From assembly GCA_963709505.1 (NCBI GenBank), contig CAVPXC010000034.1, positions 1-53,946 on the forward strand: DNA of 53,946 nucleotides, given 5' to 3'. Each line of letters opens with the position of its first letter. Positions within the stretch are counted from its first letter, which is position 1. The notes under the pieces are model-generated. The model ran no database searches. It was not told where the DNA came from and saw only the letters and a program-made list of their open reading frames with translations. Origin of the DNA: CAVPXC01 sp963709505 (GTDB taxonomy: Bacteria > Chloroflexota > Anaerolineae > JAAEKA01). Below are positions 34,313-43,775 of the stretch, piece by piece. Made by a program: the position numbers and the translations under genes.

Positions 34313-34564
34313 ATGAACAACGATAATCTTAAGAGCGAAGTCTGCGACATCTGTGGAAAGCCAGGCGTAAAGGTCAAGCTTGTTTCGCGCAGCTATGGCC
34401 GAGGGGCAAACCTGCTGGTGATCGAGAATGTTCCTGTGGTGAGCTGTCCTCACTGTGGCGAAAGCTATCTCACGGCCGAAACTCTGCAGGAGATCGAGCG
34501 CATCAAGCTCCAGCGCGAGTTCTTCGCCGTCCAGCGGTCTGTGCCTGTAGCCGAGTTCGCTTGA
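34313..34564 (+). CDS. YgiT-type zinc finger antitoxin
   Basis: 83 residues with two Cys pairs, CDICGKPG near the start and CPHCGESYLTAETLQEIERI in the second half, binding one zinc as in the N-terminal domain of MqsA. The helix-turn-helix half of full MqsA is absent, as in many DUF4258 partners. It directly follows the toxin-like gene and is expected to neutralise it. The next gene starts 13 bases later but belongs to another function. Confidence 0.88.
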   Translation: MNNDNLKSEVCDICGKPGVKVKLVSRSYGRGANLLVIENVPVVSCPHCGESYLTAETLQEIERIKLQREFFAVQRSVPVAEFA

Positions 34565-34577
34565 GGTTCCTGTACGC

Positions 34578-35729
34578 ATGATGCAAACTCACGGCATCAC
34601 CTCCCTCCACGACCTCTTTGGCGACCTGGTGATTCTGCGCAACCTGACGCCGGTCGACCCACGACTGCCTGGCCTGGCCGAGGCGTGGCTCGACATGGGG
34701 TTGAGCAGCCCCCGCATTCCTCGCAAACATGAGCCGGACTACGCCCGTGCCTCAGTGTGGTTTGTGCAGCGGGCGCGGGCGCTGGATCTGCCCGGTTTAC
34801 CCGTGCGCGAGCTTTTGTTCGTTGGCGATACGGCCATGAGCGATGGCGGCGCCTTTCGCAACCTGGCGAACGCCGGCGGCTGGCCCGGTTGGTGCTTCAT
34901 CGGCGCGGAGAAGCTCAACGCGCCGGCCGCTTGCACCGCCGAGGCGGACAACATTACCCTGGCCAACCGCTGGAGCCTCTTGGCCGATTGGCTGGCTGCG
35001 GCCAGGATGGCCGGCGCCCGGTTGGACGAGCACACCGCCGTGGTGGTCGACATGGATAAGACTGCGGTGGCCGCCCGCGGCCGGAACGCCTCCGTGATGG
35101 ACGCGGCCCGCGTCGAGGGCGTTGAGCGCACCGTGGCCGGCTTGCTGGGCGATACGTTCGACCGGGATGCCTTCCTAACTGCATACAAAACCTTGGGCGA
35201 CCCGCTCTACCATCCGTTCACTGCCGACAACCAGGACTATCTGGCCTATATCTGTCTCGTTCTCGGCGCGAGGGTGTTCGACCTCGACGACCTGCTGATG
35301 CAGCTGCGGGACGGACGCATGACCAGCTTTCGCCAGTTCATCGATCGGGCCGACGGCCCAATCGTCCAGGCGCCGGCCGGCCTGCAGCGGATCCATAGTG
35401 AAGTCTATGCCTTGGTGCAGGCGGGCGATCCTACGCCCTTCAAGGCCTTCCGCCGCAACGAATATCTGTGCACCGCGGCCCGCTTTGGCTGCGTCCCAAC
35501 CGATGCGCCCCTGGAGCAGATGCTGGCCGAGCAGGTGTGCATTACCCAGGAGGTGCGCGAGTTGGCGCTTTGGCTGCGCCGCCGCGGCTGCCTGGTGATG
35601 ACCATGTCCGATAAGCCGGATGAGGCGACATTGCCCACGCCGCAGTTGGCGGCCCAGGGATACCAGCCGTTGCACCGGCTCCAGACCACTGCGGTGGGAG
35701 AGTCGATCTCCGCACATCTGGCGTCGTAG
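34578..35729 (+). CDS. HAD-like hydrolase family protein, specificity unknown
   Basis: 383 residues. AVVVDMDKTAVAARGRN in the middle (about 155-170) has the D-x-D nucleophile pattern of HAD-superfamily phosphatases, and LVMTMSDKPDEATLP near residue 340 fits the later Lys/Asp motifs. The first 100 residues include VRELLFVGDTAMSDGGAFRN, itself HAD-like with a GDT motif, so two half-domains may be present. I cannot name the substrate. ATG 34578 (or 34581) follows GAGGT. The gene is intact and is followed by a MITE-like repeat. Confidence 0.6.
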   Translation: MMQTHGITSLHDLFGDLVILRNLTPVDPRLPGLAEAWLDMGLSSPRIPRKHEPDYARASVWFVQRARALDLPGLPVRELLFVGDTAMSDGGAFRNLANAGGWPGWCFIGAEKLNAPAACTAEADNITLANRWSLLADWLAAARMAGARLDEHTAVVVDMDKTAVAARGRNASVMDAARVEGVERTVAGLLGDTFDRDAFLTAYKTLGDPLYHPFTADNQDYLAYICLVLGARVFDLDDLLMQLRDGRMTSFRQFIDRADGPIVQAPAGLQRIHSEVYALVQAGDPTPFKAFRRNEYLCTAARFGCVPTDAPLEQMLAEQVCITQEVRELALWLRRRGCLVMTMSDKPDEATLPTPQLAAQGYQPLHRLQTTAVGESISAHLAS

Positions 35730-35761
35730 CGTCAGGCGTGGCATCCTACGGACCGTCCGCC

Positions 35762-35968
35762 AGTGCTTTGTTAGGTTAGAAGTTGTGAGTGTCATCCTGA
35801 GTGCTTTGTTAAGTTAGATATTTTGCCGTGTCATCCTGAGGCTCGGCGAAGGATCCCCGCTTGCATCTACGCCGAGACACCTGCACGTGCGTGCGGCGGA
35901 AGTGTCCTTCGCCGAGCCTCACGGCGCAGCGCCAGTGACACTCACACTTTTCAACCTAACAGAGCACT
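35762..35968. repeat. 207-bp MITE-like element with terminal inverted repeats
   Basis: 33-base terminal inverted repeats (35762-35794, starting AGTGCTTTGTTAGGTTAG, and 35936-35968) frame inner arms with CTGAGGCTCGGCGAAGG and its complement. The left end is partly duplicated in tandem (AGTGCTTTGTTA and GTGCTTTGTTAA). There is no coding capacity. The inner core matches the element at 40991-41125. The 318-base gap between genes is essentially this element. Confidence 0.85.
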
Positions 35969-36047
35969 AGCTTGCTGATTGCGCGAAACGGGCGAGGCGA
36001 TAGATGAATAGAAAAAGCAAGCGATCCACAGGATCAGGAGAGAGTTG

Positions 36048-37434
36048 ATGAATCGTGTTCAACCGTTGCGCGGTTGGCGCTACGATCTGCAGAAGGCCGG
36101 CGCGGCGAGCTTGAATGAGCTTGTGACGCCGCCGTATGACGTCATCAGCAGCCAGCAGCAGGCCGAGTTCTACGCGCGCAACCCGCACAACGTCATTCGT
36201 ATCGACCTGGCGCGCGACCTGCCGGGCGACAACGATCGCACCAACCGATACAGGCGCGCCGCCGAGACCCTGGCCAACTGGCAAGCGTCCGGTATCTTGC
36301 TTCAGGAGCGCGATCCGGCCATCTATATGCTGCGCGAGCGCTATCCCACACCGGACGGCGGCCAGGGCGTTCGCACTGGCGTGGTTTTTCGGCTCAGGCT
36401 GGCGCCCTGGGGCGAAGGCATTCTCCCGCACGAACGCACCTTCCCCGGCGCCAAGGCCGATCGCCTGGCGCTGACGATTGCGACGGCCAGTCAGTGCAGC
36501 CCTATTTTCTTGCTGTACTCTGACCCGTCCGGTGACGCGCAACGGCCGTTGCTGCGCCGCAGCCGCGCGGCCAGCCGACGTCGCATTCCAAGACGACGAC
36601 GGTGTGGAACACGCGCTGTGGGCGCTGGTGGACCCGGAGCTGCTCGCGGCCGCGGCCGCGGCGCTCGAGTCCAAAACCTTCTACCTGGCCGACGGGCACC
36701 ATCGCTACGAGACAGCCCTGAACTACCAGCGCTATCGCCGCGGCGGCTCGCTGCCCGACACGCCGGCGCCGGCGCCGCTCTCCAGCTGGCAGGCGGTCCC
36801 TCACTTCGCCGCCCATCCGGCCCCCGGTCCGTCTGAGACCCAACCCTATGACTTTGCATGGGTCTACGCGGCCCGTATGGAGGATCCTGGGGTGCTCATC
36901 CTGCCGACGCATCGCTGCCTACACGACCTGGCGGACTTCGACGCTGAACGGCTGCTTGCGCAGCTCGAAGGGCGCTTTGAGGTGACCCCGGTGCCAGGCG
37001 ACGACGTGCTGCTGGACGCGCTGCGACGGGCGGCGCCGCGTGATCACGTGTTTGCCCTGGTGTTGCCCGGCTATGCGCCCGGCGTCCTGCTGCGGCTGCG
37101 CGATGACTCTTCATCGACGGCCTTGCTTCACGCCGCCGATCATCCTGCCGTGGCCGGCGTAGACGTTGCCGTGTTGCAGACCCTGGTGCTGGGACCGCTG
37201 TTGGGCATCAGTCGGGAGCCCGGCGAGCTGAAGCGGCATGTTTCTTTTACGCCAAACGCCGAGCAGGCGATCGGCGACGCGCGCGCCGGGCGCTGCCAGG
37301 CCGCGTTTCTGGTCAACCCAACCCGGCTCGAACAACTGGCCGAGGTCTCGCAGGAAGGACAGGTCATGCCGCCCAAAGCGACGTATTTCTACCCCAAGCT
37401 GCCGTCAGGCCTTGTGATCAACTGTATCGACTAG
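36048..37434 (+). CDS. DUF1015 family protein, one frame break
   Basis: About 461 residues after joining frames at about 36553. The N-terminus has VQPLRGWRYDLQKAGAASLN and ELVTPPYDVIS, the DUF1015 hallmark, with EGILPHERTFPGAKADRLAL. After the break come ESKTFYLADGHHRYETALNY, the conserved GHHRYE motif, and PPKATYFYPKLPSGLVINCI at the end. DUF1015 is widespread in anaerobes and often linked to serine metabolism or 3-phosphohydroxypyruvate genes; its role is not established. ATG 36048 follows AGGAGAGAG. An extra C in a GC-rich run explains the break. Confidence 0.9.
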
Positions 37435-37446
37435 CAAATGCCTCTT

Positions 37447-37495
37447 CTCTGCCCTCTGCCCTCTGATCTCTGATCTCTGACCTCTGACCTCTGAC
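37447..37495 (+). repeat. Heptamer array 5, CTCTGAC x7
   Basis: Seven units, graded along the array: CTCTGCC twice, CTCTGAT twice, CTCTGAC three times. It starts 12 bases after the DUF1015 stop and ends 20 bases before the WD40 gene. Confidence 0.92.
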
Positions 37496-37515
37496 TGCAA
37501 GCTAGATACAAGACC

Positions 37516-38400
37516 ATGCAAGCACTCGTATCACTCGAAGCCCATGAGCAGGTCGTGCTCAGTCTCGTGTTCTCGCCGGACAACCAGATTCTGGTGAGCT
37601 CTGGCGTGGACGGCCTGATCAAGCTCTGGTCTGTCCCTTTATGCCAACACCTGGGGACGTTCAAAGGGCATAGAAGAAGCGTGAATGGCCTCGCCATTTC
37701 GCCCGATGGCCATTTGCTGGCTAGCTGCTCAGGCGATAGCACGGTGCGTCTATGGTCCTTCCCCGACGGGAAGCTCATCCACACACTACGTGACCGCAAG
37801 AAGCCCGTTGTGGATGTGGAGTTCTCCGGCGACGGCCGGCTGGTAGCCGCCGCCTGTTACGGCGGGCGGACTCCCGTTTGGGATGTCGACGGCCACCCGG
37901 TGCAGGTGATCGTGGCAGGCAGGCAGAACCTGGCGAGCGTAGCCCTTTCGGCGGACGGTGATCTGGTGGCCACCTCAGGCTTGGGTGGTGACATCACTGT
38001 CTGGTCGCTGCCGAGTGGGCAACTCGTGGCCACGCTGTCGACCCTAGCGGTTACCGCAGGGTGGTTGCGGTTCATCGATGGTGGGCGGGTCCTCGTGTCT
38101 TTAGGCTTCCAACAAGACGTGATAACCTGGGACACGGCTAAATGGCAGAGAGCTCACACCTATGCGATGGAGCGCTGGGATGTGCACAACCTGGCGGTTT
38201 CGCCCGACGAGGCACTGTTGGGATTGGGCATGCAGGGCATGCTCCAATTGCGATCGACGATCGACATGGAGCTGCAGTCCGAGCTGCGCATGGGTGCGAC
38301 CTTGGTCAGCGCCACGGCCTTTTCGCCGGACGGACGATGGCTGGCGGCGGGCACAGACGATGGCAAGCTGCGTGTCTGGCGGATGCGTCGATGGGGCTGA
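37516..38400 (+). CDS. WD40 beta-propeller protein
   Basis: 294 residues made wholly of WD40-type blades of about 40 residues: VLSLVFSPDNQILVSSGVDG with LIKLWS, VNGLAISPDGHLLASCSGDS with TVRLWS, and so on, ending ATAFSPDGRWLAAGTDDGKL with RVWRM. About seven blades fit a closed propeller. There is no signal peptide, so it is probably cytoplasmic and a protein-protein scaffold. No kinase or peptidase is fused. It is followed 19 bases later by the membrane-subtilase gene on the same strand, which suggests an operon. Confidence 0.9.
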   Translation: MQALVSLEAHEQVVLSLVFSPDNQILVSSGVDGLIKLWSVPLCQHLGTFKGHRRSVNGLAISPDGHLLASCSGDSTVRLWSFPDGKLIHTLRDRKKPVVDVEFSGDGRLVAAACYGGRTPVWDVDGHPVQVIVAGRQNLASVALSADGDLVATSGLGGDITVWSLPSGQLVATLSTLAVTAGWLRFIDGGRVLVSLGFQQDVITWDTAKWQRAHTYAMERWDVHNLAVSPDEALLGLGMQGMLQLRSTIDMELQSELRMGATLVSATAFSPDGRWLAAGTDDGKLRVWRMRRWG

Positions 38401-38419
38401 GCGATTGAGGTGAGTTGTT

Positions 38420-40888
38420 GTGAACCTGCCTACAGATGCTAATGACGGTCCATCCCCCGTCACTTCGAACCAGAAGGTGATCGGCCGTCTGGTCACGCTG
38501 CTGGTGTTTTTCTGGATCAGCGCCGTGACCTTTGCTCTGCAGGGCGTGGCCTGGCTCGGCCCTGCCCTGGGCGATCTGTTTAGCGTTAAGCCAAATCCTG
38601 CCGTGCTTACCCTGGCAGAGGGGATCGCGTTGAGTGTGCCGCTTCTCGTTCTGGGGCTCTTCTGGCCGGTCGTGCGCTACCGGGCGATCTTCCGGACCTG
38701 GGCCGCGGCGGCAGCTCTGGTTCTCGCCCTGGCGCTCACCCGATTGCTTCCCTCGACCAACGGCCAGACCATCATCCTGCTCCAGCTTGCGATCGTCCTC
38801 GTCGCTCTGGCGCTGCTCCTCTTGTTTGACCGCAGAAAAAGCCTGCCTCCTGCCAGTTGGACGGGCGCCGCAATCTCGCTTGCCCTGGCGACTGTTTTCG
38901 CCTATCCGTGGATCGCCTGGGGCGCTCTCGGCTCCGCGCTGGACCTCCTCCTGGCTCTCGGCCTGGGCCTCGGCGCCGGCCTGCTGGCCAGCCTGATCGT
39001 TTCGCGCTTCTGGCTCGCTTCTTTGCAGGTCGATACCCGCGGCCCGGTGCACGATTTCCTAACCGGCGGTTTCGTCATAGGAACCATGCTGACTATCCTG
39101 GCCAGCGGATTGAGCTTCAACGGCATGCAGCTGGTGCTGATGATCGCGCTGCCTGGGTTGGGCTGGGCCGCGATGGGGCTGGCAGGACTGGGCCAGTCGC
39201 CAGCCTCGGCCGCCAATCGGCGTGCCATCGGGTTGCTTCTGGGGCTCGCCATAGCGGCGCCTATGGCCTTCACCGACCCGGATGGCCTGTTGTTGGAGGC
39301 CGCCGATAAGATTTTGGGATCGGCCTTTGCCGCCGCTGCCATCTCGCTCGTTTTGAGTTGGCTGGCCGGGCTGATTTTCCTCGCAGCGAGCCGGAGCCTG
39401 GCTCGTTTTCGCTCGCATGCCGCATGGCCGGTCGTGGCCGGTGTGCTGGCGCTGTTCGGCGTCATCCTCTATGTGACCGGCGGCCAGGCCGGCTGGCACG
39501 GCGACCGTTTGTTTGTGATCTTGAACGACCAGGCCGACGTTTCGGCCGCCGCCGGCATGCAAGATTACGATGCCCGGCGTCAATTCGTCTACGATACGCT
39601 CGTCGAGCACGCTGGCGATACGCAGGCCGACCTGCGCACGCAACTGGACAAGCTGCACGCGGGCTACACGCCCTACTATTTGGTCAATGCCCTCGAAGTG
39701 CGGGGCGGCCTGCCTATGCAGCTCTGGCTGTCCACGCGTCCCGAGGTTGACCGTGTGTTGCCCAGCCCGCGGCTGCGGCCGCCGCAGTCGTTGCCCCAAG
39801 AGGCGAGAGGCAGCGCGGAGCGGCCGGCACTGCCCGATTGGAACCTGACCAGCATCGGCGCCGACCGGGTCTGGAAGGCATTCAATGTGCGTGGCCAGGG
39901 CATCGTCGTCGGCCAATCGGATTTGGGCGTGCAGTTCGACCACCCGGAGCTGCGCGATAGCTACCGGGGCAGCGCGGGCAAGCACGACTTCAATTGGCTC
40001 GATCCCTGGTACGGCAGCCGCGCGCCGTATGACGCCGGCGGCCATGGGACGCACACGCTCGGCTCGGTGCTGGGCAACAACGTAGGCGTGGCGCCGGATG
40101 CTACCTGGATCGCCTGCGCCAACCTCTACCGTAACCTGGGCAACCCGGCGCTGTACCTGGACTGCATGCAGTTCATGCTCGCGCCCTATCCTCAGGACGG
40201 CGATCCGTTCACGGACGGTGAGCCGGCTCGTTCGGCGAACGTGCTCAACAACTCCTGGGGCTGTCCGCAGGAATTCGAGGGCTGCGATGCCTTGTCGCTG
40301 GAGCCGGCGGTGGCCGCATTGCGCGCGGCCGGCATCTTCGTGGTTGCCTCAGCCGGGAACAGCGGCCCAGCCTGCGGCACGATCACCGATCCCATCGCCT
40401 TGTACGACGAGTCCTTCTCGGTGGGCGCGGTGGATCGTCAGGGCAACCTGGCGATGTTCAGCAGCCGTGGGCCGGTCAGCGCGGATGGCAGCGGCCGGGT
40501 CAAGCCAGATATTGCCGCGCCGGGGGTGGCTGTGCTCTCAGCCTATCCCGGAGGAACCTACGAGTCGGCCAGCGGCACCTCCATGGCCGGGCCGCACGTG
40601 GCCGGTGTGGTGGCGCTGCTGTGGTCGGCCAACCCGGACCTGATCGGCGACATCGAGCGCACCGAGCAGATACTGATCGATTCGGCGCAGCCGTTTACCG
40701 GGACGATCAACGCGCTGCCGTTGGAGATGGGTAGCGGGGATACGCTGCCCGGAGTGAGCTCAGCCGCAACCACCTGCGATGCAACCGGATCGGGGTCGAC
40801 GCCGAGCAACTACGCCGGCTACGGCATCGTGGACGCGTATCGGGCGGTCAAGATGGCGCTGGAGGGGATAGTGGACAGTGAACAGTGA
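38420..40888 (+). CDS. Membrane protein fused to S8 subtilisin-like protease
   Basis: 822 residues. GTG 38420 follows GAGGTGA. Residues about 25-370 hold roughly ten membrane helices rich in Leu, Ala and Gly. A linker to about 480 is followed by an S8 protease: Asp501 in GQSDLGVQFDHPEL, His542 in GGHGTHTLGSVLG, the oxyanion Asn in LNNSWG, SAGNSGPACG, and Ser721 in SGTSMAGPHVAGVVALLWSA. All catalytic residues are present, so the enzyme should be active, probably facing outside. There is no cleavable signal or pro-domain of the usual kind. The last residues (IVDSEQ) and the TGA are encoded by a heptamer array. Confidence 0.88.
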   Translation: MNLPTDANDGPSPVTSNQKVIGRLVTLLVFFWISAVTFALQGVAWLGPALGDLFSVKPNPAVLTLAEGIALSVPLLVLGLFWPVVRYRAIFRTWAAAAALVLALALTRLLPSTNGQTIILLQLAIVLVALALLLLFDRRKSLPPASWTGAAISLALATVFAYPWIAWGALGSALDLLLALGLGLGAGLLASLIVSRFWLASLQVDTRGPVHDFLTGGFVIGTMLTILASGLSFNGMQLVLMIALPGLGWAAMGLAGLGQSPASAANRRAIGLLLGLAIAAPMAFTDPDGLLLEAADKILGSAFAAAAISLVLSWLAGLIFLAASRSLARFRSHAAWPVVAGVLALFGVILYVTGGQAGWHGDRLFVILNDQADVSAAAGMQDYDARRQFVYDTLVEHAGDTQADLRTQLDKLHAGYTPYYLVNALEVRGGLPMQLWLSTRPEVDRVLPSPRLRPPQSLPQEARGSAERPALPDWNLTSIGADRVWKAFNVRGQGIVVGQSDLGVQFDHPELRDSYRGSAGKHDFNWLDPWYGSRAPYDAGGHGTHTLGSVLGNNVGVAPDATWIACANLYRNLGNPALYLDCMQFMLAPYPQDGDPFTDGEPARSANVLNNSWGCPQEFEGCDALSLEPAVAALRAAGIFVVASAGNSGPACGTITDPIALYDESFSVGAVDRQGNLAMFSSRGPVSADGSGRVKPDIAAPGVAVLSAYPGGTYESASGTSMAGPHVAGVVALLWSANPDLIGDIERTEQILIDSAQPFTGTINALPLEMGSGDTLPGVSSAATTCDATGSGSTPSNYAGYGIVDAYRAVKMALEGIVDSEQ

Positions 40889-40907
40889 ACAGTGGACAGT
40901 GGAAAGT
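40866..40907 (+). repeat. Heptamer array 6, GAACAGT/GGACAGT x6
   Basis: Units GGATAGT, GGACAGT, GAACAGT, GAACAGT, GGACAGT, GGAAAGT. The first three and a half units are translated as the end of the subtilase; its TGA (40886-40888) lies within the array. Confidence 0.9.
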
Positions 40908-40990
40908 ACGATCTCATGTTTGAAAACGATCCCCTTCTTCGTTCAACAATGCAGACCTTCCAAATAAGTACCCTGTAAACCAAGTTTCTG

Positions 40991-41125
40991 CGTGGTGTCA
41001 CCCTGAGTTTCCGATCCCGCGCGGGATGTCCAGGGCAATGACATGGCATGTCATAGGTAGGCTCGGCGAAGGGTCCCTGCTCTACAAGACGGGGACCCTT
41101 CGCCGAGCCTCAGGGTGACACCACG
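40991..41125. repeat. Palindromic element split by an insertion
   Basis: Terminal arms CGTGGTGTCACCCTGAG (40991-41007) and its perfect complement (41109-41125). Inner arms GGCTCGGCGAAGGGTCCC (41060-41077) and perfect complement (41092-41109). On the right the two arms are contiguous; on the left 52 bases separate them, so the left arm was interrupted after the palindrome formed. The core is shared with 35762-35968. No gene lies in this 276-base gap. Confidence 0.85.
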
Positions 41126-41164
41126 CAAGGATTAATTTTAGAGAGTAACAAGAAAGGAAATCCT

Positions 41165-42421
41165 ATGCCCTCTAAGCACGCGTCTGAACTGCATCGCCAG
41201 TCCGTGGTCGTCGATTTGCACGCACATCCGGCCTTGAAGGCGGCGATCTTCCATCGCAACTTGGCGCGGCGCTACGGCATCTCCCCGCCGGAGTTCTGGC
41301 CGTACAGCATGCGGACGAGCTTCGACAAGCTGGATGCCGGTGGGATTGATGTGCTTCTATCAGCCATCCTTGTGCCGGAGAAGCCACTCTTGCGCGATCT
41401 ACCCGCGCTCAACGCCCTGCGCGTCACGCGTCCCGAGACGTGGCGTGAGCTGATCGAGCCGCCCTACGTCACCGCAACCCTCGGCATCTTGGAAGGGATG
41501 GAAGAACAGGCCGCTGCCTATACTCGTCAACTCGGCGCGGGCCGTCGACCTGTTCGTTTCGCACACACAGTGGACGAGCTGGATGGCCTCCTCGCCCCAG
41601 GACCGGCGGGTCCTATCGTGCTGGTGCACACCATCGAGGGCGCCCACAGCCTGGAGGGGAAAGTGTCGCAACAGCCGGGCCGAGAGGGTCCGGCTGTTGC
41701 CGCGGAGATATTGCGCAATCTCGAGACCTTTTTCGAGCGCGGCGTGGCCAGCATAACTCTGGCTCACTTCTACCCCAACCGCGTGGTCAATCCTTGCTTT
41801 CCTTTCCCGGAGACGGTGTTGCCGCTCACGCGCTGGCGACAGGTGGTGGCCGAGTTCGACCTCTCGCGCGGACTGACGCCGCTAGGCGAGCAGGTGGTGG
41901 AGCGCATGCTGGAGCTAGGTATGGTGATCGACCTTGCCCATTCGACCCCTCTTGCCCGGGCTCGCATCTATCAGATCGCCGAGAGTCTGCGAAAACAAGG
42001 CGGCGTGATGGCGACGCACGTGGGCGCCTATGCGCTCAAGCCCAGCCCGTACAACCTGCAGGACTGGGAGTTGCGTTGGCTGGCCGAACACGGCGGCATC
42101 ACAGGCGTGATCTTTATGAACTCGTGGTTGGCCTCGCATCCCGACAAGCTGGGATTAGATCTGGTTGTCCGCACCATCCAGCACATCGTCGATACGGCAG
42201 GCATCGATGCGGTAGGCTTCGGCTCGGATTTCGATGGCTTCACCGACCCGCCCGACGACCTGGTGGATGCCACCCAGGTGCCGCGGCTGACGCAACACCT
42301 GTTAGGCCAGACCCAATCGACCCTGGCGCGTCGCTACAGCGACGAACACATCAAGAAGATCCTGGGCGGAAACGCGCTGCGGGTGCTGCACGAAGGGTGG
42401 CGGCGACGCAACGCAAAGTAG
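41165..42421 (+). CDS. Membrane dipeptidase, family M19
   Basis: 418 residues of the renal dipeptidase-like amidohydrolase family. Metal ligands appear in VVVDLHAHPALKAA (H-x-H), the bridging Glu in VLVHTIEGAHSL, His in MVIDLAHSTPLARARIYQIA, then GVMATHVGAYALKPSPYNLQ, and Asp in AVGFGSDFDGFTDPPDDLVD. Enzymes of this family split dipeptides, often with a D-residue on the carboxyl side, using two zinc ions. There is no signal peptide, so it is probably cytoplasmic. AAAGGAAA precedes ATG 41165. The gene is intact; its TAG is in the first arm of the hairpin that follows. Confidence 0.93.
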   Translation: MPSKHASELHRQSVVVDLHAHPALKAAIFHRNLARRYGISPPEFWPYSMRTSFDKLDAGGIDVLLSAILVPEKPLLRDLPALNALRVTRPETWRELIEPPYVTATLGILEGMEEQAAAYTRQLGAGRRPVRFAHTVDELDGLLAPGPAGPIVLVHTIEGAHSLEGKVSQQPGREGPAVAAEILRNLETFFERGVASITLAHFYPNRVVNPCFPFPETVLPLTRWRQVVAEFDLSRGLTPLGEQVVERMLELGMVIDLAHSTPLARARIYQIAESLRKQGGVMATHVGAYALKPSPYNLQDWELRWLAEHGGITGVIFMNSWLASHPDKLGLDLVVRTIQHIVDTAGIDAVGFGSDFDGFTDPPDDLVDATQVPRLTQHLLGQTQSTLARRYSDEHIKKILGGNALRVLHEGWRRRNAK

Positions 42422-42456
42422 CGCAAATCTGCTCTCGGAGTGGATTTGCGCTACTT
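42416..42456. terminator. Hairpin overlapping the dipeptidase stop
   Basis: Perfect 14-base arms AAGTAGCGCAAATC (42416-42429) and GATTTGCGCTACTT (42443-42456). The stop codon TAG (42419-42421) is part of the left arm. It lies between convergent genes and is probably a bidirectional terminator together with the next hairpin. Confidence 0.75.
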
Positions 42457-42482
42457 CAAACGCATATTCGGGCGTCTGTTCC

Positions 42483-42527
42483 CGTGACCGGTCTTTGCGA
42501 AGCCTCCTTGCACAAAGACCGGTCACG
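42483..42527. terminator. Second convergent hairpin, CGTGACCGGTCTTTG arms
   Basis: Perfect 15-base arms at 42483-42497 and 42513-42527, just after the 3' end of the minus-strand DUF5666 gene. A related partial sequence (GGCCGGTCTTTGCGAAGC) is at 15052-15069, upstream of the SARP gene. Confidence 0.75.
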
Positions 42528-42538
42528 ATCGGAGAGGC

Positions 42539-43748
42539 CTAGTCGGTCGCCTTTCCCTGTTGCTCGATGATCGGAAAGCCGTCACCGTCGACCCGAAGCC
42601 AGAGCGCAATCGGCTCTGTCCGTGGTGAGTGGAACGCGCCTAGTTCGACCCGCGCGCCGATCCGGGCGTTTTGCGCGTTCACCAGGCGGGTACGCTCGGT
42701 AACGCGGACCTGTTGACCGTCGATGGTCCAAACGCCGAGCAGTCCGCTGGGGGGCAAGCTCTGAATCCGCCCGCGCAGCATAATCATCGGCGGGCATGGC
42801 CCATTAGCGCAGTCGAGCACGGTAATGCGCCTCGCCTGGATCTGGTTCGGCTCCTGCCAGCCGACCACGCGCACCTGTGCACCGATCTCCACCGGCCCCT
42901 TGCTCTGGTCAATGGCCGTGGCTGCGGTTACGTTGACCGTCCGTCCGCTGACGAGCCATTGACCCTCCAGTCCCTGCGCAGGCAGCTGTTCGATCGTGCC
43001 GTTGAAGGCAATGCCCGGCTGCGGGCCATTGGGCTTCGTGCCAGGCGACGACGAGACGCCGTGCCTCAAGCGAGTCGTCGCTGAGCAGGTCGGCTTGGCC
43101 TTGAGCCACCAAGCCGATTTGCGGCTCGCCATTGATCGCCGTGGTGGCGTCGATCGTTAACGGGATGCGGCTCAGCGTCCACGAAGTGGCGCTGAAGGCC
43201 TGGATTGCGCCTGTGATCTCGACTGCAGGCCGAGGCACAACCACTCGGATGCGCCTGGCTACCAGGGCGACGGGATCACCGTCCTCCTCGGCGAAGAGTT
43301 CGACCCAACTACCCACGGTGATCGGGCCGCCGCGTGGGTTGATGCGGGTTTGCTCGGTGACCACGATCTCCTGCCCGGCGACCGTCCATACGCCGATGTT
43401 GCCATCGGGTTTGGCCTGCACCGGGCCTATTAGCCGCACCTCGGGCCGGCGTATAACGATCTGTAGGGCTAGCAGGGAGTCGTCCGCCTGCCGTTTGGCC
43501 TTGACATCGGCCCACATGCCGGGTTGAGCCGGACCGGCTGTTAGGCGAATGTGTGTCTGCTCGTCGACCAGCACGGTCTGACCGGCTATGACCCAGGATG
43601 TGTCGCCTGTCGATACAAGCACGCCGGTGAAGATCAGATCGATCGGGGTGGTGTTCTCACCCTGGGCGGACACCAGTCCGCCAGGCAGCACCAGGGCCGC
43701 CAGCAGAACCAGCGTCCACAGGACTTGTCGCAAAGATGGGGTTTTCAA
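42539..43748 (-). CDS. Secreted DUF5666 repeat protein, one frame break
   Basis: About 402 residues. The start is TTG 43748 with AGGAGGT five bases upstream, followed by signal peptide LRQVLWTLVLLAALVLPGGL and VSAQ. The mature part is a chain of beta-rich DUF5666-type units of about 60-70 residues, each ending with phrases such as GVWTVAGQEIVVTEQTRINP, SWTLSRIPLTIDATTAINGE, QWLVSGRTVNVTAATAIDQS and GVWTIDGQQVRVTERTRLVN. Near 43029 one A appears to be missing. Such proteins are often downstream of ECF sigma/DUF5667 genes in Chloroflexota; their function is unknown and a surface or sensory role is possible. Last gene of the ECF cluster. Confidence 0.85.
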
Positions 43749-43775
43749 GGGGTACCTCCTACTGGTTAGGGTTTC

